From NCBI GenBank assembly GCA_017612755.1, contig JAGAFH010000190.1, positions 1 through 22,223 on the forward strand: a DNA stretch of 22,223 nt, given 5' to 3'. The translations under genes were made by a program, and so were the position numbers. The notes beneath the pieces were generated by a model. That model was not told the origin of the DNA. It searched no databases and was given only the letters and a program-made list of their open reading frames with translations. The stretch comes from Clostridiales bacterium (GTDB lineage Bacteria; Bacillota; Clostridia; Saccharofermentanales; Saccharofermentanaceae). This document shows positions 14,589 through 22,063 of the stretch, piece after piece (the first letter of the stretch is position 1; each line of letters opens with the position of its first letter).

Positions 14589-14653
14589 GTCCGCATACGG
14601 CGGACAAATGTACGCGTACGGAAAATATTATCACTTTTCCAACAGCTTTTCAA
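14589..14653 (-). promoter_or_regulatory. Probable pheB-hom promoter and palindromic leader
   Basis: On the minus strand TTGAAA (14648-14653) and TAATAT (14625-14630) are 17 bases apart. Downstream in the leader lie a perfect 10-bp palindrome GTACGCGTAC (14610-14619) and a hairpin GTCCGC/GCGGAC with loop CGTAT (14589-14605). No T-run follows the hairpin, so it is not a standard terminator. It may be an operator or a weak end for the rdgB transcript. The -35 overlaps codons downstream of the rdgB amber codon. Confidence 0.5.
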
Positions 14654-14669
14654 CCATTGCACGGAGCGC
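14631..14669 (-). other. rdgB: In-frame coding tail of rdgB beyond the amber codon
   Basis: After TAG (14670-14672) the frame continues as ALRAMVEKLLEK, then TGA (14631-14633). These residues match the terminal helix expected after SHRG-(K/Q) in this family. They would bring the protein to 195 residues, its usual length. Confidence 0.7.
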
Positions 14670-15218
14670 CTATCCCCTGTGGCTCATGCTGTGTTTCATG
14701 GCGGGGGACATCTCTGCGGAAGTCATACCGTATTCGGGCACATAGAAGATGGGATCATAACCGAAACCGTTCTCTCCTTTCGGCTCCTCATGGAGTACGC
14801 CTTCGAATATCTCCTCTACCGTAAAGCTCGATCCGTCCGGATAGACGACTGCTATGGCACAGGTAAAGTGAGCTGTCCTTTTTTCCTCCGGCACATCCTT
14901 CAGCATCTCAAAGATCTTCTTAAACTTCTCTTCGTAGGTTGAATCCTCACCGCAGAACCGGGAGGAATATATTCCGGGAGCACCGTCTAAGGCATCTATA
15001 CAAAGGCCTGAATCATCGGCCATTACTATATCACCGGTACACTCATGGACTGCCATGGCCTTCTTAAGGGCATTGCCCCTGAAGGAATCAGCATCCTCCA
15101 CTATATCCGGATCTATGCCTAAAGACTTCATGGAAACAGCTTCAAACTCCGTTCCCTCAAGTATCTCGTTTATCTCTCTTACCTTGTCATTATTGCCGGT
15201 AGCTATAACGATCCTCAT
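14670..15218 (-). CDS. rdgB: RdgB/HAM1 non-canonical purine NTP pyrophosphatase, with premature amber stop
   Basis: The enzyme hydrolyses dITP, ITP and XTP to monophosphates, clearing the nucleotide pool. The frame gives 182 residues. Motifs are IVIATGNNDKVREI (3-16), the conserved acid region near VEDADSFRGNALKKA, IVMADDSGLCIDALDGAPGIYS (catalytic Asp pair), ENGFGYDPIFYVPEYG, and the terminal SHRG. TAG then stands where Lys or Gln is normally found; the remaining family-like helix continues in frame for 12 residues to TGA. The nucleotide-binding residues including SHR are retained, so activity may survive. The start is the ATG at 15218: GGAGG lies five bases upstream, and the ATG shares ATGA with the rsmF stop. 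A second ATG at 15230 contains the ribosome site itself and is less likely. It is the last gene of the argS-pepF-rsmF-rdgB series. Confidence 0.93.
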   Translation of the reverse strand: MRIVIATGNNDKVREINEILEGTEFEAVSMKSLGIDPDIVEDADSFRGNALKKAMAVHECTGDIVMADDSGLCIDALDGAPGIYSSRFCGEDSTYEEKFKKIFEMLKDVPEEKRTAHFTCAIAVVYPDGSSFTVEEIFEGVLHEEPKGENGFGYDPIFYVPEYGMTSAEMSPAMKHSMSHRG

Positions 15219-16645
15219 AATAACCTCCATGCCTTGGGATACATATTCTTGACGGATCCGTCCCCTGATATCTTTCCGAATCCTAAAGGATAGCTGTCAA
15301 CTGCTATGACCAGGTATCCCTTTTTCTTTAAATTGCCTTCATCAGATATGATGGTCTCTCCCCTTAAGTACCTGATAAGCCTCTCATCATCTCTTTTAAG
15401 GGACAACAGGGAATCATCCCGTATATCATCTGCCTTAAAGGTCAGGGCCAGGGAATGTGACGGAATAAAGATCCTTTCCGTGGACGTCATCTTTATCTCA
15501 CCCGGGAACATTCCCAGCTTGACTGTCTTAAGTCCGTCAAAGAGCCTTTCGTTAACAGGCAGGATATGGATCTTTTCCCTGTGCATAAGAAAACCGTCGA
15601 TCTTCTTCGGGGGATCCTTAAGTATCTCCTTGAGAAATGATATATAAGCTTCCCTTGACTTCCCGAATCCGTAATTGTCATCTCTTTTGCTCTTATAGGA
15701 AGGCAGTTTTTCGAGGGAAAAGGTTTCTGTCTCCTCCTCTTCCGACTTTTTCAGATGAACGCAGAAGTGGCCGTCTCCCCTTGATAAGTGGGGCCATATC
15801 CTCATGCTTCCGGGAAGGATGCCTTCTTCTCCGCAGTGGGTGACTCCTTTTATCTCCGGGTGGCTTATGACCTTATATCCCGGGTGTCTTTCCAGGAACT
15901 TTAAGATCTGGTCCTCATCCTCCCCTTCAAAGAAAGTACAGGTGGAATAGACAAGTTCCCCGCCGCTTCTGAGCATCCTGTGGGCGCACTCCAGGATCTC
16001 CTCCTGTATTGGCATACAGGTATCAGGACCGAACCTCTCCCAGCTTCTGACCGCATTGGGATCTCTTCTGAACATGCCCTCGCCGGAACAGGGAACGTCA
16101 AGAAGTATCTTATCGAAAAAGCCCTTGAACCGTCCGGCCAGCTTTTCGGGGGTCTCATTTAAGATGACCGCATTTCCTATGCCCATCCTCTCGATATTAC
16201 GGAGCAGGGCCTTTGCCCTGGTGGCATTTATCTCATTGGCGATAAGAAGGCCTTCACCTTTAAGGTCCTCTCCGAGCCTGCAGGCTTTTCCCCCCGGAGC
16301 GGCACACAGATCCAGTACCCGGTCGCCGGGGACGGCAGAGAGCACCTGGGCAGGAAGCATAGCGGAAGGCTCCTGGGGATAGTAGACTCCCGCATGGTAG
16401 TAGGGATCGTTTCCCGAAGACTCATTCGTGTCATAAAAACCTCCGTCACACCAGGTGACAGGATCGGCCGAGAGGCCCAGGGATGATAGTATACCGGGAT
16501 AATCCACTTCTTCCGCTTTCTGCCGGTTTATCCTTATTCCCTTAAGAGGTTCTTTATCAAAGCTCTCTTCAAAACCCGCGCCGGAAATACCTGCGCGGTC
16601 GAAGAAACCGTTCATCCTTGAAGTAAAACCGTCGGGAAGTCTCAT
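15215..16645 (-). CDS. rsmF: RsmF-type rRNA (cytosine-C5)-methyltransferase
   Basis: The 476-residue product belongs to the NOL1/NOP2/Sun family, which makes m5C in 16S rRNA from S-adenosylmethionine. The SAM site is VLDLCAAPGGKACRL (110-124). DKILLDVPCSGEGMFRRDP carries the release Cys186, and LVYSTCTFFEGEDE carries the nucleophile Cys236. The opening RMNGFFDRAG and PLKGIRINRQK match the family N-terminal region. The C-terminal half (about 330-476, including HILPVNERLFDGLKTVKLGMFPGEIK) fits the RNA-binding extension of the RsmF/YebU subgroup rather than RsmB. Its ATG overlaps the upstream oligopeptidase stop as ATGA, with no strong ribosome site, so translation is probably coupled. Its stop likewise overlaps the rdgB start. 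The exact target cytosine is not deducible. Confidence 0.94.
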   Translation of the reverse strand: MRLPDGFTSRMNGFFDRAGISGAGFEESFDKEPLKGIRINRQKAEEVDYPGILSSLGLSADPVTWCDGGFYDTNESSGNDPYYHAGVYYPQEPSAMLPAQVLSAVPGDRVLDLCAAPGGKACRLGEDLKGEGLLIANEINATRAKALLRNIERMGIGNAVILNETPEKLAGRFKGFFDKILLDVPCSGEGMFRRDPNAVRSWERFGPDTCMPIQEEILECAHRMLRSGGELVYSTCTFFEGEDEDQILKFLERHPGYKVISHPEIKGVTHCGEEGILPGSMRIWPHLSRGDGHFCVHLKKSEEEETETFSLEKLPSYKSKRDDNYGFGKSREAYISFLKEILKDPPKKIDGFLMHREKIHILPVNERLFDGLKTVKLGMFPGEIKMTSTERIFIPSHSLALTFKADDIRDDSLLSLKRDDERLIRYLRGETIISDEGNLKKKGYLVIAVDSYPLGFGKISGDGSVKNMYPKAWRLL

Positions 16646-18351
16646 AATTTCAGGAACTCACAGGTGGAGAATGCAAGTCTCTTTATGACCTTTACGTCAA
16701 AAGGAGATTCAAGGCCTGCATTCGTAATAAGTTTCAGGAAAGTATCAGTTCCGCCGGATGCGCAGAGCCTGTTGTACTTATCAAGAGCTGACTTCATATC
16801 TGTCCTTGACTCGTCCCAGAGCTGAAGGGCGCACATATGGGCCAGGCAGTAATCGATATAGTAGAAAGGCGTTGTAAAGATATGATCCTTCTTCATCCAG
16901 GCACCGCCCATGGCGTGGAAGGGATGATCGTTATCATAATTGATGAAAGGCTGGTACTTCAGTTCCAGATCATGCCAGACCTTATGTCTTTCGTCGGGGG
17001 TCAGGTCAGGATCATCATAGATGATGTGCTGGAACTCATCCACCATACAACCGTAAGGCAGGAAAAGAAGTCCCTGGGTCATATGAAGTTCCCTGTACTG
17101 TTCTGCCTTATCGCCATAGAACATATCCATGTACGGATAAGATAAGAACTCCATGGATGTGGAATGGATCTCACAGGTCTCCAGGGTGGGAGAAAGACAC
17201 TCGACAAAAGGAGATACTTCCGCACTCTGGACAGCCGCATAGGCATGTCCTCCCTCGTGGACCACCGTAGCCACATCATCTGCAGTACCGTTGCCGTTCA
17301 TGAAGATGAACGGGATGGCATAGTCCTCAAGATACATACAGTACCCACCTGTGGACTTATTCTTTCTGGAGAGAAGATCCGTAAAGCCGTGTTCAGAAAG
17401 AACGTCAAAGAAACTGGGGTCCACGCCGAATATCTTCCTGAAGAAATCACCGGCCACTCTTTCGTATCCCTCACCGGGTACGATGGGAACGGGATTTCCT
17501 TTCTTAAAGAGAGTGGGAAGGTCATAGAACATAAGATCTTCAAGGCCCAGCCTCTCCTTCTGGAGCTTTCTTATCTGACATGTGATGGGAACGATATATC
17601 TGACTACCGCATCACGGAAAGCCTTAACGTCTTCCCTTGTGTAATCATATCTTTCCATCCTCTTATATCCCAGTTCGGTAAAAGAGTTATAACCCAGCTT
17701 TAAGGCTGCAGAAGTCCTTACCTTGACAAGATCGTCATAGATCTTGTCGAAGGTCTCCTTTTTGCTCATATAATATGCATCAAGGGCCTTATGGGCTTTT
17801 TTCCTGACCTTTCTGTCAGTAGACTCAAGATATGGGGACAAAAGGCTGAGATTAAGGGTCTGTCCTTCAAACTCTATCTCTGCCTCCGACTGGATCTGGG
17901 AATAGTCATTTTCGAGTGATGATTCCTTTACCAGTTCATCGATGATCTCGCTTGATACGGTCTCCTTCTGGTTAACGGCCTTCCTGAAGATCATATCCCC
18001 GTACTTGGCCTTGAGTTCATCTGCACAGGGACAGTTGATCATGCTTGTAAGAAGTGCGGCACAAAGCTCGCTTACCGTCGCGAAAGCCTCATCAAAGAAC
18101 TCCAGCTCGTCAGTATAGAAATCATCTGAGGTATCAAGATCATGGAGGATATTACAGAGAGCATACTGGGTATCAAAAGATGCCAGCTCCTTCTCATACC
18201 TGAAGATAAGGTCAGATGCCTGATCCACATCCTGACATGTCATCAGCTTCAGACGGAGTTCTTTGATCAGTTCCGTAAAAGCATCTATATCAGGGCGGCT
18301 GTACTTGATATTCTTGAAATCCGGCATGCTGCCGAGAACAGATTCAGTCAT
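16642..18351 (-). CDS. M3 family metallopeptidase (oligoendopeptidase F-like)
   Basis: This 569-residue cytoplasmic zinc peptidase cleaves short peptides, and the length fits the family. The zinc motif is VVHEGGHAYA (HEGGH at 365-369). The third ligand, Glu394, lies in LETCEIHSTSMEFL. NDHPFHAMGGAWMKKDHIFTTPFYYIDYCLA matches the conserved substrate-binding C-terminal region. The N-terminal two-thirds is helical with no signal peptide. The opening IKYSRPDIDAF is typical of the M3 start. The ATG at 18351 is preferred over an adjacent in-frame TTG at 18354. GAGAGG lies about 12 bases upstream, inside the argS end. It begins six bases after the argS stop and overlaps rsmF by four bases, so it sits in the middle of a tight operon. 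Confidence 0.94.
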   Translation of the reverse strand: MTESVLGSMPDFKNIKYSRPDIDAFTELIKELRLKLMTCQDVDQASDLIFRYEKELASFDTQYALCNILHDLDTSDDFYTDELEFFDEAFATVSELCAALLTSMINCPCADELKAKYGDMIFRKAVNQKETVSSEIIDELVKESSLENDYSQIQSEAEIEFEGQTLNLSLLSPYLESTDRKVRKKAHKALDAYYMSKKETFDKIYDDLVKVRTSAALKLGYNSFTELGYKRMERYDYTREDVKAFRDAVVRYIVPITCQIRKLQKERLGLEDLMFYDLPTLFKKGNPVPIVPGEGYERVAGDFFRKIFGVDPSFFDVLSEHGFTDLLSRKNKSTGGYCMYLEDYAIPFIFMNGNGTADDVATVVHEGGHAYAAVQSAEVSPFVECLSPTLETCEIHSTSMEFLSYPYMDMFYGDKAEQYRELHMTQGLLFLPYGCMVDEFQHIIYDDPDLTPDERHKVWHDLELKYQPFINYDNDHPFHAMGGAWMKKDHIFTTPFYYIDYCLAHMCALQLWDESRTDMKSALDKYNRLCASGGTDTFLKLITNAGLESPFDVKVIKRLAFSTCEFLKL

Positions 18352-18357
18352 CAAAGA

Positions 18358-20088
18358 TCACATCCTCTCAACAACGTCGATACCGAGAAGGTCAAGACCG
18401 GACTTGATAGTCGTACATACAGCATCGCAGAGAGCAAGTCTCGCCTTTATCATGTCACTGTCCTCATCTCCAAGGATCCTGGAATTATTGTAGAAACGGT
18501 TGAAGTTCCTTGCTATAAGGGCGATCTGCCTGGAGATCATGAAGGGTTCATTTGAATTGGCTGCTTTCTTTACAGCATCCTCAAAATCGGCAAGAGCCTT
18601 GATAACGGAATACTCTTCATCGGATGTAAGCTTTGAGATAACGCCTTCATCAGAAGAGGGCTCTATCCCCTGATCCATAGCTTTTCTCAGGATGGATCTT
18701 GTCCTTGCATATGTATAGATGAGATAAGGAGCGGTATCACCTTCAAAGTCCAGCATCTCCTCCCAGGAGAATACGATATCCCTTTCCCTTCCGGACTTAA
18801 CGTAAGTATAGATAACAGATCCGATACCTACCTTCTCGGCGATCTCATCGATCTCTTCTTCAGTCATGTCAGTGCCTCTTGTCCTGGCATTTTCTACGAT
18901 GACTTCACGGGTCTTGGCCACAGCCTCGTTAAGAAGGTCTTCCAGAAGAACGATGTTTCCGTCCCTTGTGGAGAACTTCATATCCTTGAACTTAACAAGA
19001 CCGAATCCCACATGGACGCAGTCGTCGGCAAAATCATATCCCGCCTTCTTAAGGACGGAGAACACCTGCCTGAAATGAAGGGCCTGGGGAGATCCCACTA
19101 CATAGATATTCTTGTCAAAGTTATATTCATTATGTCTGTAAAGGACAGCAGCGATATCCCTGGAAGCGTAGATAGTGGTTCCGTCGCTCTTAAGGATGAT
19201 GCACGGGGGAAGACCGTACTCCTCCAGATCTACTACCCGGGCGCCCTGGCTCTCCACCAGAAGTCCCTTGGCCTTAAGGTCTTCTACTACAGCCGGGATC
19301 TTATCACTGTAGAAAGACTCGCCGTTATAATTGTCGAACTCGACACCGAGCCTCTTGTAAAGCTTCTCAAAGACTACAAGGGACATATCCCTGAACTTCT
19401 TCCAAAGCTCATACTCTTCTGGGCATCCCTCCTCCAGTTTCCTGAAGTTGTCCCTGGCAGAATCCGTAAGAGAGGGATCGTTCTTCTCCTCTTCATGGAA
19501 CTTAACATATATCCTCAGAAGCTCTTTGATAGGATCATCGTTAAGGGCATTATCGTCACCCCACAGCCTGTATGCGGTAATGAGCTTACCAAACTGGGTA
19601 CCGTAGTCTCCCAGATGGTTCATCCTGATAACGTTATAACCCAGTTTCTTATAGATCCTGGAAAGAGAATTTCCAAGGACCGTGGTAAAAGCATGTCCTA
19701 CATGGAAAGGCTTGGCGATATTGGGGGAAGAGAACTCTACGATAACATTCTTACCCTGACCCAGATCACTTGAACCGTAATCCTCACCGGCTTTTATTAT
19801 CTTTGAGATGATATCACAGGCAAGGCCTTCCCTTTTGATGTAAAAATTAACATAAGGGCCTACACAAACAGCCTTGAACACCTGATCGCCGCTTATGGCC
19901 TCATTATTAAGGATATCCTGTGCGATCATCGGAGGAGCCTTTCTCATAGTCTTTGCAAGAGTGAAACAGGGGAAAGCAAAATCTCCCATATCCTGCTTCG
20001 GGGGTACCTCTATAAGCTTATAGATCTCTTCACTTGGAATATCCGTTATCTGCGATATTTTCCCGGATATGTATGTTTTATAATCCAT
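18358..20088 (-). CDS. argS: Arginyl-tRNA synthetase
   Basis: The 576-residue class I synthetase charges tRNA-Arg. The N-terminal Arg_tRNA_synt_N domain (about 5-85) includes KQDMGDFAFPCFTLAK. The catalytic core has EFSSPNIAKPFHVGHAFTT with the HIGH-type HVGH at 129-132, then RMNHLGDYGTQFGKLI (155-170). The KMSKS-equivalent is KFSTRDGN (371-378). The C-terminal DALR anticodon-binding domain (about 450-576) ends with LCDAVCTTIKSGLDLLGIDVVERM, which is the family's normal end. The start is the ATG at 20088, with GGGAGG six bases upstream; an ATG six codons earlier would put that ribosome site inside the gene. It heads the argS-oligopeptidase-rsmF-rdgB run. Confidence 0.97.
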   Translation of the reverse strand: MDYKTYISGKISQITDIPSEEIYKLIEVPPKQDMGDFAFPCFTLAKTMRKAPPMIAQDILNNEAISGDQVFKAVCVGPYVNFYIKREGLACDIISKIIKAGEDYGSSDLGQGKNVIVEFSSPNIAKPFHVGHAFTTVLGNSLSRIYKKLGYNVIRMNHLGDYGTQFGKLITAYRLWGDDNALNDDPIKELLRIYVKFHEEEKNDPSLTDSARDNFRKLEEGCPEEYELWKKFRDMSLVVFEKLYKRLGVEFDNYNGESFYSDKIPAVVEDLKAKGLLVESQGARVVDLEEYGLPPCIILKSDGTTIYASRDIAAVLYRHNEYNFDKNIYVVGSPQALHFRQVFSVLKKAGYDFADDCVHVGFGLVKFKDMKFSTRDGNIVLLEDLLNEAVAKTREVIVENARTRGTDMTEEEIDEIAEKVGIGSVIYTYVKSGRERDIVFSWEEMLDFEGDTAPYLIYTYARTRSILRKAMDQGIEPSSDEGVISKLTSDEEYSVIKALADFEDAVKKAANSNEPFMISRQIALIARNFNRFYNNSRILGDEDSDMIKARLALCDAVCTTIKSGLDLLGIDVVERM

Positions 20089-20131
20089 TTTCTGCCTCCC
20101 GGCCATTATTTTTATATATTTAACGACAAAA

Positions 20132-20167
20132 ATTATATCAAATATGAAGCCTCATTTGTATTATAAT
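20132..20167. promoter_or_regulatory. Divergent -10 elements between argS and the MraY-like gene
   Basis: TATAAT occurs on the minus strand at 20132-20137, 44 bases before the argS start. It also occurs on the plus strand at 20162-20167, 33 bases before the MraY-like ATG. Both lie in very AT-rich DNA and neither has a good -35. The gap is too short for a T-box leader in front of argS. GAGGAGAG (20179-20186) is the plus-strand ribosome site, 13 bases from the ATG, which is rather far. Confidence 0.6.
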
Positions 20168-20199
20168 ATTTTATTAGTGAGGAGAGATCAGGTTTATAT

Positions 20200-21165
20200 A
20201 TGGGTAATACATTAATGACAACAGCTGCATGTGCAATATCCTTTATTGCAGTATTCCTTTGTATGCGGTTCCTTCCTTTCGGCGAAAAGCTGTTAGGCCA
20301 TGACAGAGGCCGTCTTTATGCCGCAGGAAGCGAAGTAAACATCGGAAAGCCCACCGGAGTCGGTATCTACTTTATATCAGTGACCGTTATAATATCTGTG
20401 ATCTTCACTTTCAGCGGTTCAAGTTTCCTATTCCTGATGCTTTTAGTATGGCTCTCTATGCTCTTCGGTTTTCTGGACGACAGATCAGATGAACCCTGGG
20501 GAGAATATATTAAAGGCGCCCTTGATTTTATCATCGCAGGCATTGGAGCCGCAGTCTTCGTGCTCTTTTACGGTACCGAAGTGGTCATCGGTCTCACAGG
20601 ACAGCCACTGGGTATCTCAACTCCTTTATATTTCTGTCTGGCGGTAATGCTCATCGTAGTTGCCGTCAATGCCACAAATGCCACTGACGGAGTAGACGGT
20701 CTTTCAGGTACTCTTTGTATACTGAGCATAACTACATTTATCATCGTAGCTGTCATAAACGGCACCCTTACGGAACACGGTCTGACAAGAGGTCTTATCC
20801 TGATCTTTGCCCTTCTGGCATACCTTATATTTAACTTCAACCCCAGTAAGGTCCTTATGGGTGATGCAGGTTCCAGAGCCCTCGGTTTTTTCATCGCCAT
20901 CTATTCCATGTATCTTAAGATACCTTTTGCATATCTGATAATCTGTCTTCCCTTCCTTTTTGACGGCGGCCTTTCCATCTTAAAGATCACTATCGGAAGG
21001 CTTACCAGGAAGAAAGTCATCATCTTAAAGAATGTTACTACGCCTATCCACGATCATCTTAAGAAACGCAAGGGATTGAGCGTGAAAAAAACATGGGCAG
21101 TGATCGTGTCAGCTGCCCTTGTTATAGATATCCTTTATATTGTTCTTGCTTTGATCTTACACTGA
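20200..21165 (+). CDS. MraY/WecA-family prenyl-phosphate glycosyl-1-phosphate transferase
   Basis: This 321-residue polytopic membrane protein (about ten helices) transfers a sugar-1-phosphate from a UDP-sugar to undecaprenyl phosphate. Signature motifs are FGFLDDRSDEP with Asp93/Asp94, NATNATDGVDGLSG (157-170), and NFNPSKVLMGDAGSRALG (212-229) with Asp222. The final loop is TPIHDHLKKRKGLSVKKT (281-298). The cytosolic loop GKPTGVGI (49-56) matches MraY KPTMGG. The spacing and the PIHxH loop favour the MraY side over WecA/TagO. The usual HHHFELKGW motif is altered to HDHLKKRKG, so the accepted UDP-sugar is uncertain. It stands alone here, not in a division and cell-wall cluster. Its TGA directly abuts the stop of the convergent coiled-coil gene. 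Confidence 0.88.
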   Translation: MGNTLMTTAACAISFIAVFLCMRFLPFGEKLLGHDRGRLYAAGSEVNIGKPTGVGIYFISVTVIISVIFTFSGSSFLFLMLLVWLSMLFGFLDDRSDEPWGEYIKGALDFIIAGIGAAVFVLFYGTEVVIGLTGQPLGISTPLYFCLAVMLIVVAVNATNATDGVDGLSGTLCILSITTFIIVAVINGTLTEHGLTRGLILIFALLAYLIFNFNPSKVLMGDAGSRALGFFIAIYSMYLKIPFAYLIICLPFLFDGGLSILKITIGRLTRKKVIILKNVTTPIHDHLKKRKGLSVKKTWAVIVSAALVIDILYIVLALILH

Positions 21166-22050
21166 TCAGAGGAATTCGGAGAAGTCATCCATAGTCTCAT
21201 CATCAGATGCTATGCCGCCCGTCTCACCTTCATCCTTTGAAGGTGCGAACTTGGGAGCCTCGATGGGTTTGGGCTGCTCTTCCTTCTTTTCAGGCTCTTC
21301 AGCCTTTTGGGGTTCTTCAGCTTCAGGTGCTTTTTCAGGAGCCTTGGCTGCCTCACCGGATTTAGCCATCTTCTCCTGCTGCTCTTTGATGGCAGCCTCC
21401 TTCTTGGCCTTGACCCATTCTTTATATTCGTCGTCTTTAGCTTTTCTGTCGTCAGACTTGGCGGAATTCTGGACCTTGGCAATAGCCTCTTCCTTGGCTT
21501 TCTTCTTTTCCTCAGCCTTTTCAGCCTCCTCATGAGCCTTCTTTGCCTCTTCTTCCGCGGCTTTCTTCTCGGCTTCCTTAGCCTTTCTTGCAAGGCTTTC
21601 CTCAAGAGCCTGCTGTTGCTTCTGTCTTCTTTCTTCTCTTGCAGCCTTTTTAGCCTCTTCCTCAGCCTGCTTAGCCATCTGCTCTTCCTGCTCCTTGGCA
21701 ATGGCTTCCTTTCGCTCTTCGCTTGCTATCGTGCTTGCCTTCTGCTTAAGAGACGAGATGGATTCGGGAGCCGATACAGCCTGGTTCTTGATGGCTGCCA
21801 TTCTCTTTTTACTTTCTTCGGAAGCTATCTGCTCTTCTTCTGCCACCTTGTTACCGAGAGCCTGAAGTTCAACGGCATCAGCAGATGTAGCAGTTCTGAT
21901 GGCATCCTGGGCTGAAACGATATCCACCTGCTTTACATCCACATCATCAACTCCGGAAGTTGAGAAATCTGATGCCGCTGCTGCTATCGTCTTCATATCC
22001 GGGATCGGTACACCGGGAAGTATCTCATATTTCTTTTCGTCTGAATTCAT
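21166..22050 (-). CDS. Charged Glu/Lys/Ala-rich coiled-coil protein, unknown function
   Basis: The 294-residue product has no membrane helix or signal peptide. Residues 1-60 are a short non-repetitive head (ILPGVPIPDMKTIAAAASDF). About 60-230 is a continuous E/K/A-rich helix, most likely a coiled coil (for example EEEAKKAAREERRQKQQQAL). About 231-270 is Pro/Glu/Lys-rich, and the tail is acidic, ending DDETMDDFSEFL. AAGGAGGGG upstream fixes the start. It begins 13 bases after the stop of an upstream gene that encodes a C-terminal membrane helix, so the two are probably co-expressed. The composition defeats homology-based naming. Scaffold or TolA-like spacer roles are only guesses. The antisense strand carries long spurious open frames because of the skewed composition. 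Confidence 0.82.
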   Translation of the reverse strand: MNSDEKKYEILPGVPIPDMKTIAAAASDFSTSGVDDVDVKQVDIVSAQDAIRTATSADAVELQALGNKVAEEEQIASEESKKRMAAIKNQAVSAPESISSLKQKASTIASEERKEAIAKEQEEQMAKQAEEEAKKAAREERRQKQQQALEESLARKAKEAEKKAAEEEAKKAHEEAEKAEEKKKAKEEAIAKVQNSAKSDDRKAKDDEYKEWVKAKKEAAIKEQQEKMAKSGEAAKAPEKAPEAEEPQKAEEPEKKEEQPKPIEAPKFAPSKDEGETGGIASDDETMDDFSEFL

Positions 22051-22063
22051 AAGTTCCCCTCCT

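Noticed and set aside
19012..19773. 253-residue plus-strand open frame
   Set aside because: It lies wholly antisense to argS, with no ribosome site and no recognisable motif.
20089..20199. T-box or other riboswitch leader for argS
   Set aside because: Only about 40 bases separate the -10 from the ATG, and there is no T-box motif or antiterminator structure.
21307..21915. Leu/Phe/Ser-rich plus-strand open frame resembling a membrane protein
   Set aside because: It is the reverse complement of Glu/Lys/Ala codons in the coiled-coil gene. The hydrophobicity is an artefact and no ribosome site is present.
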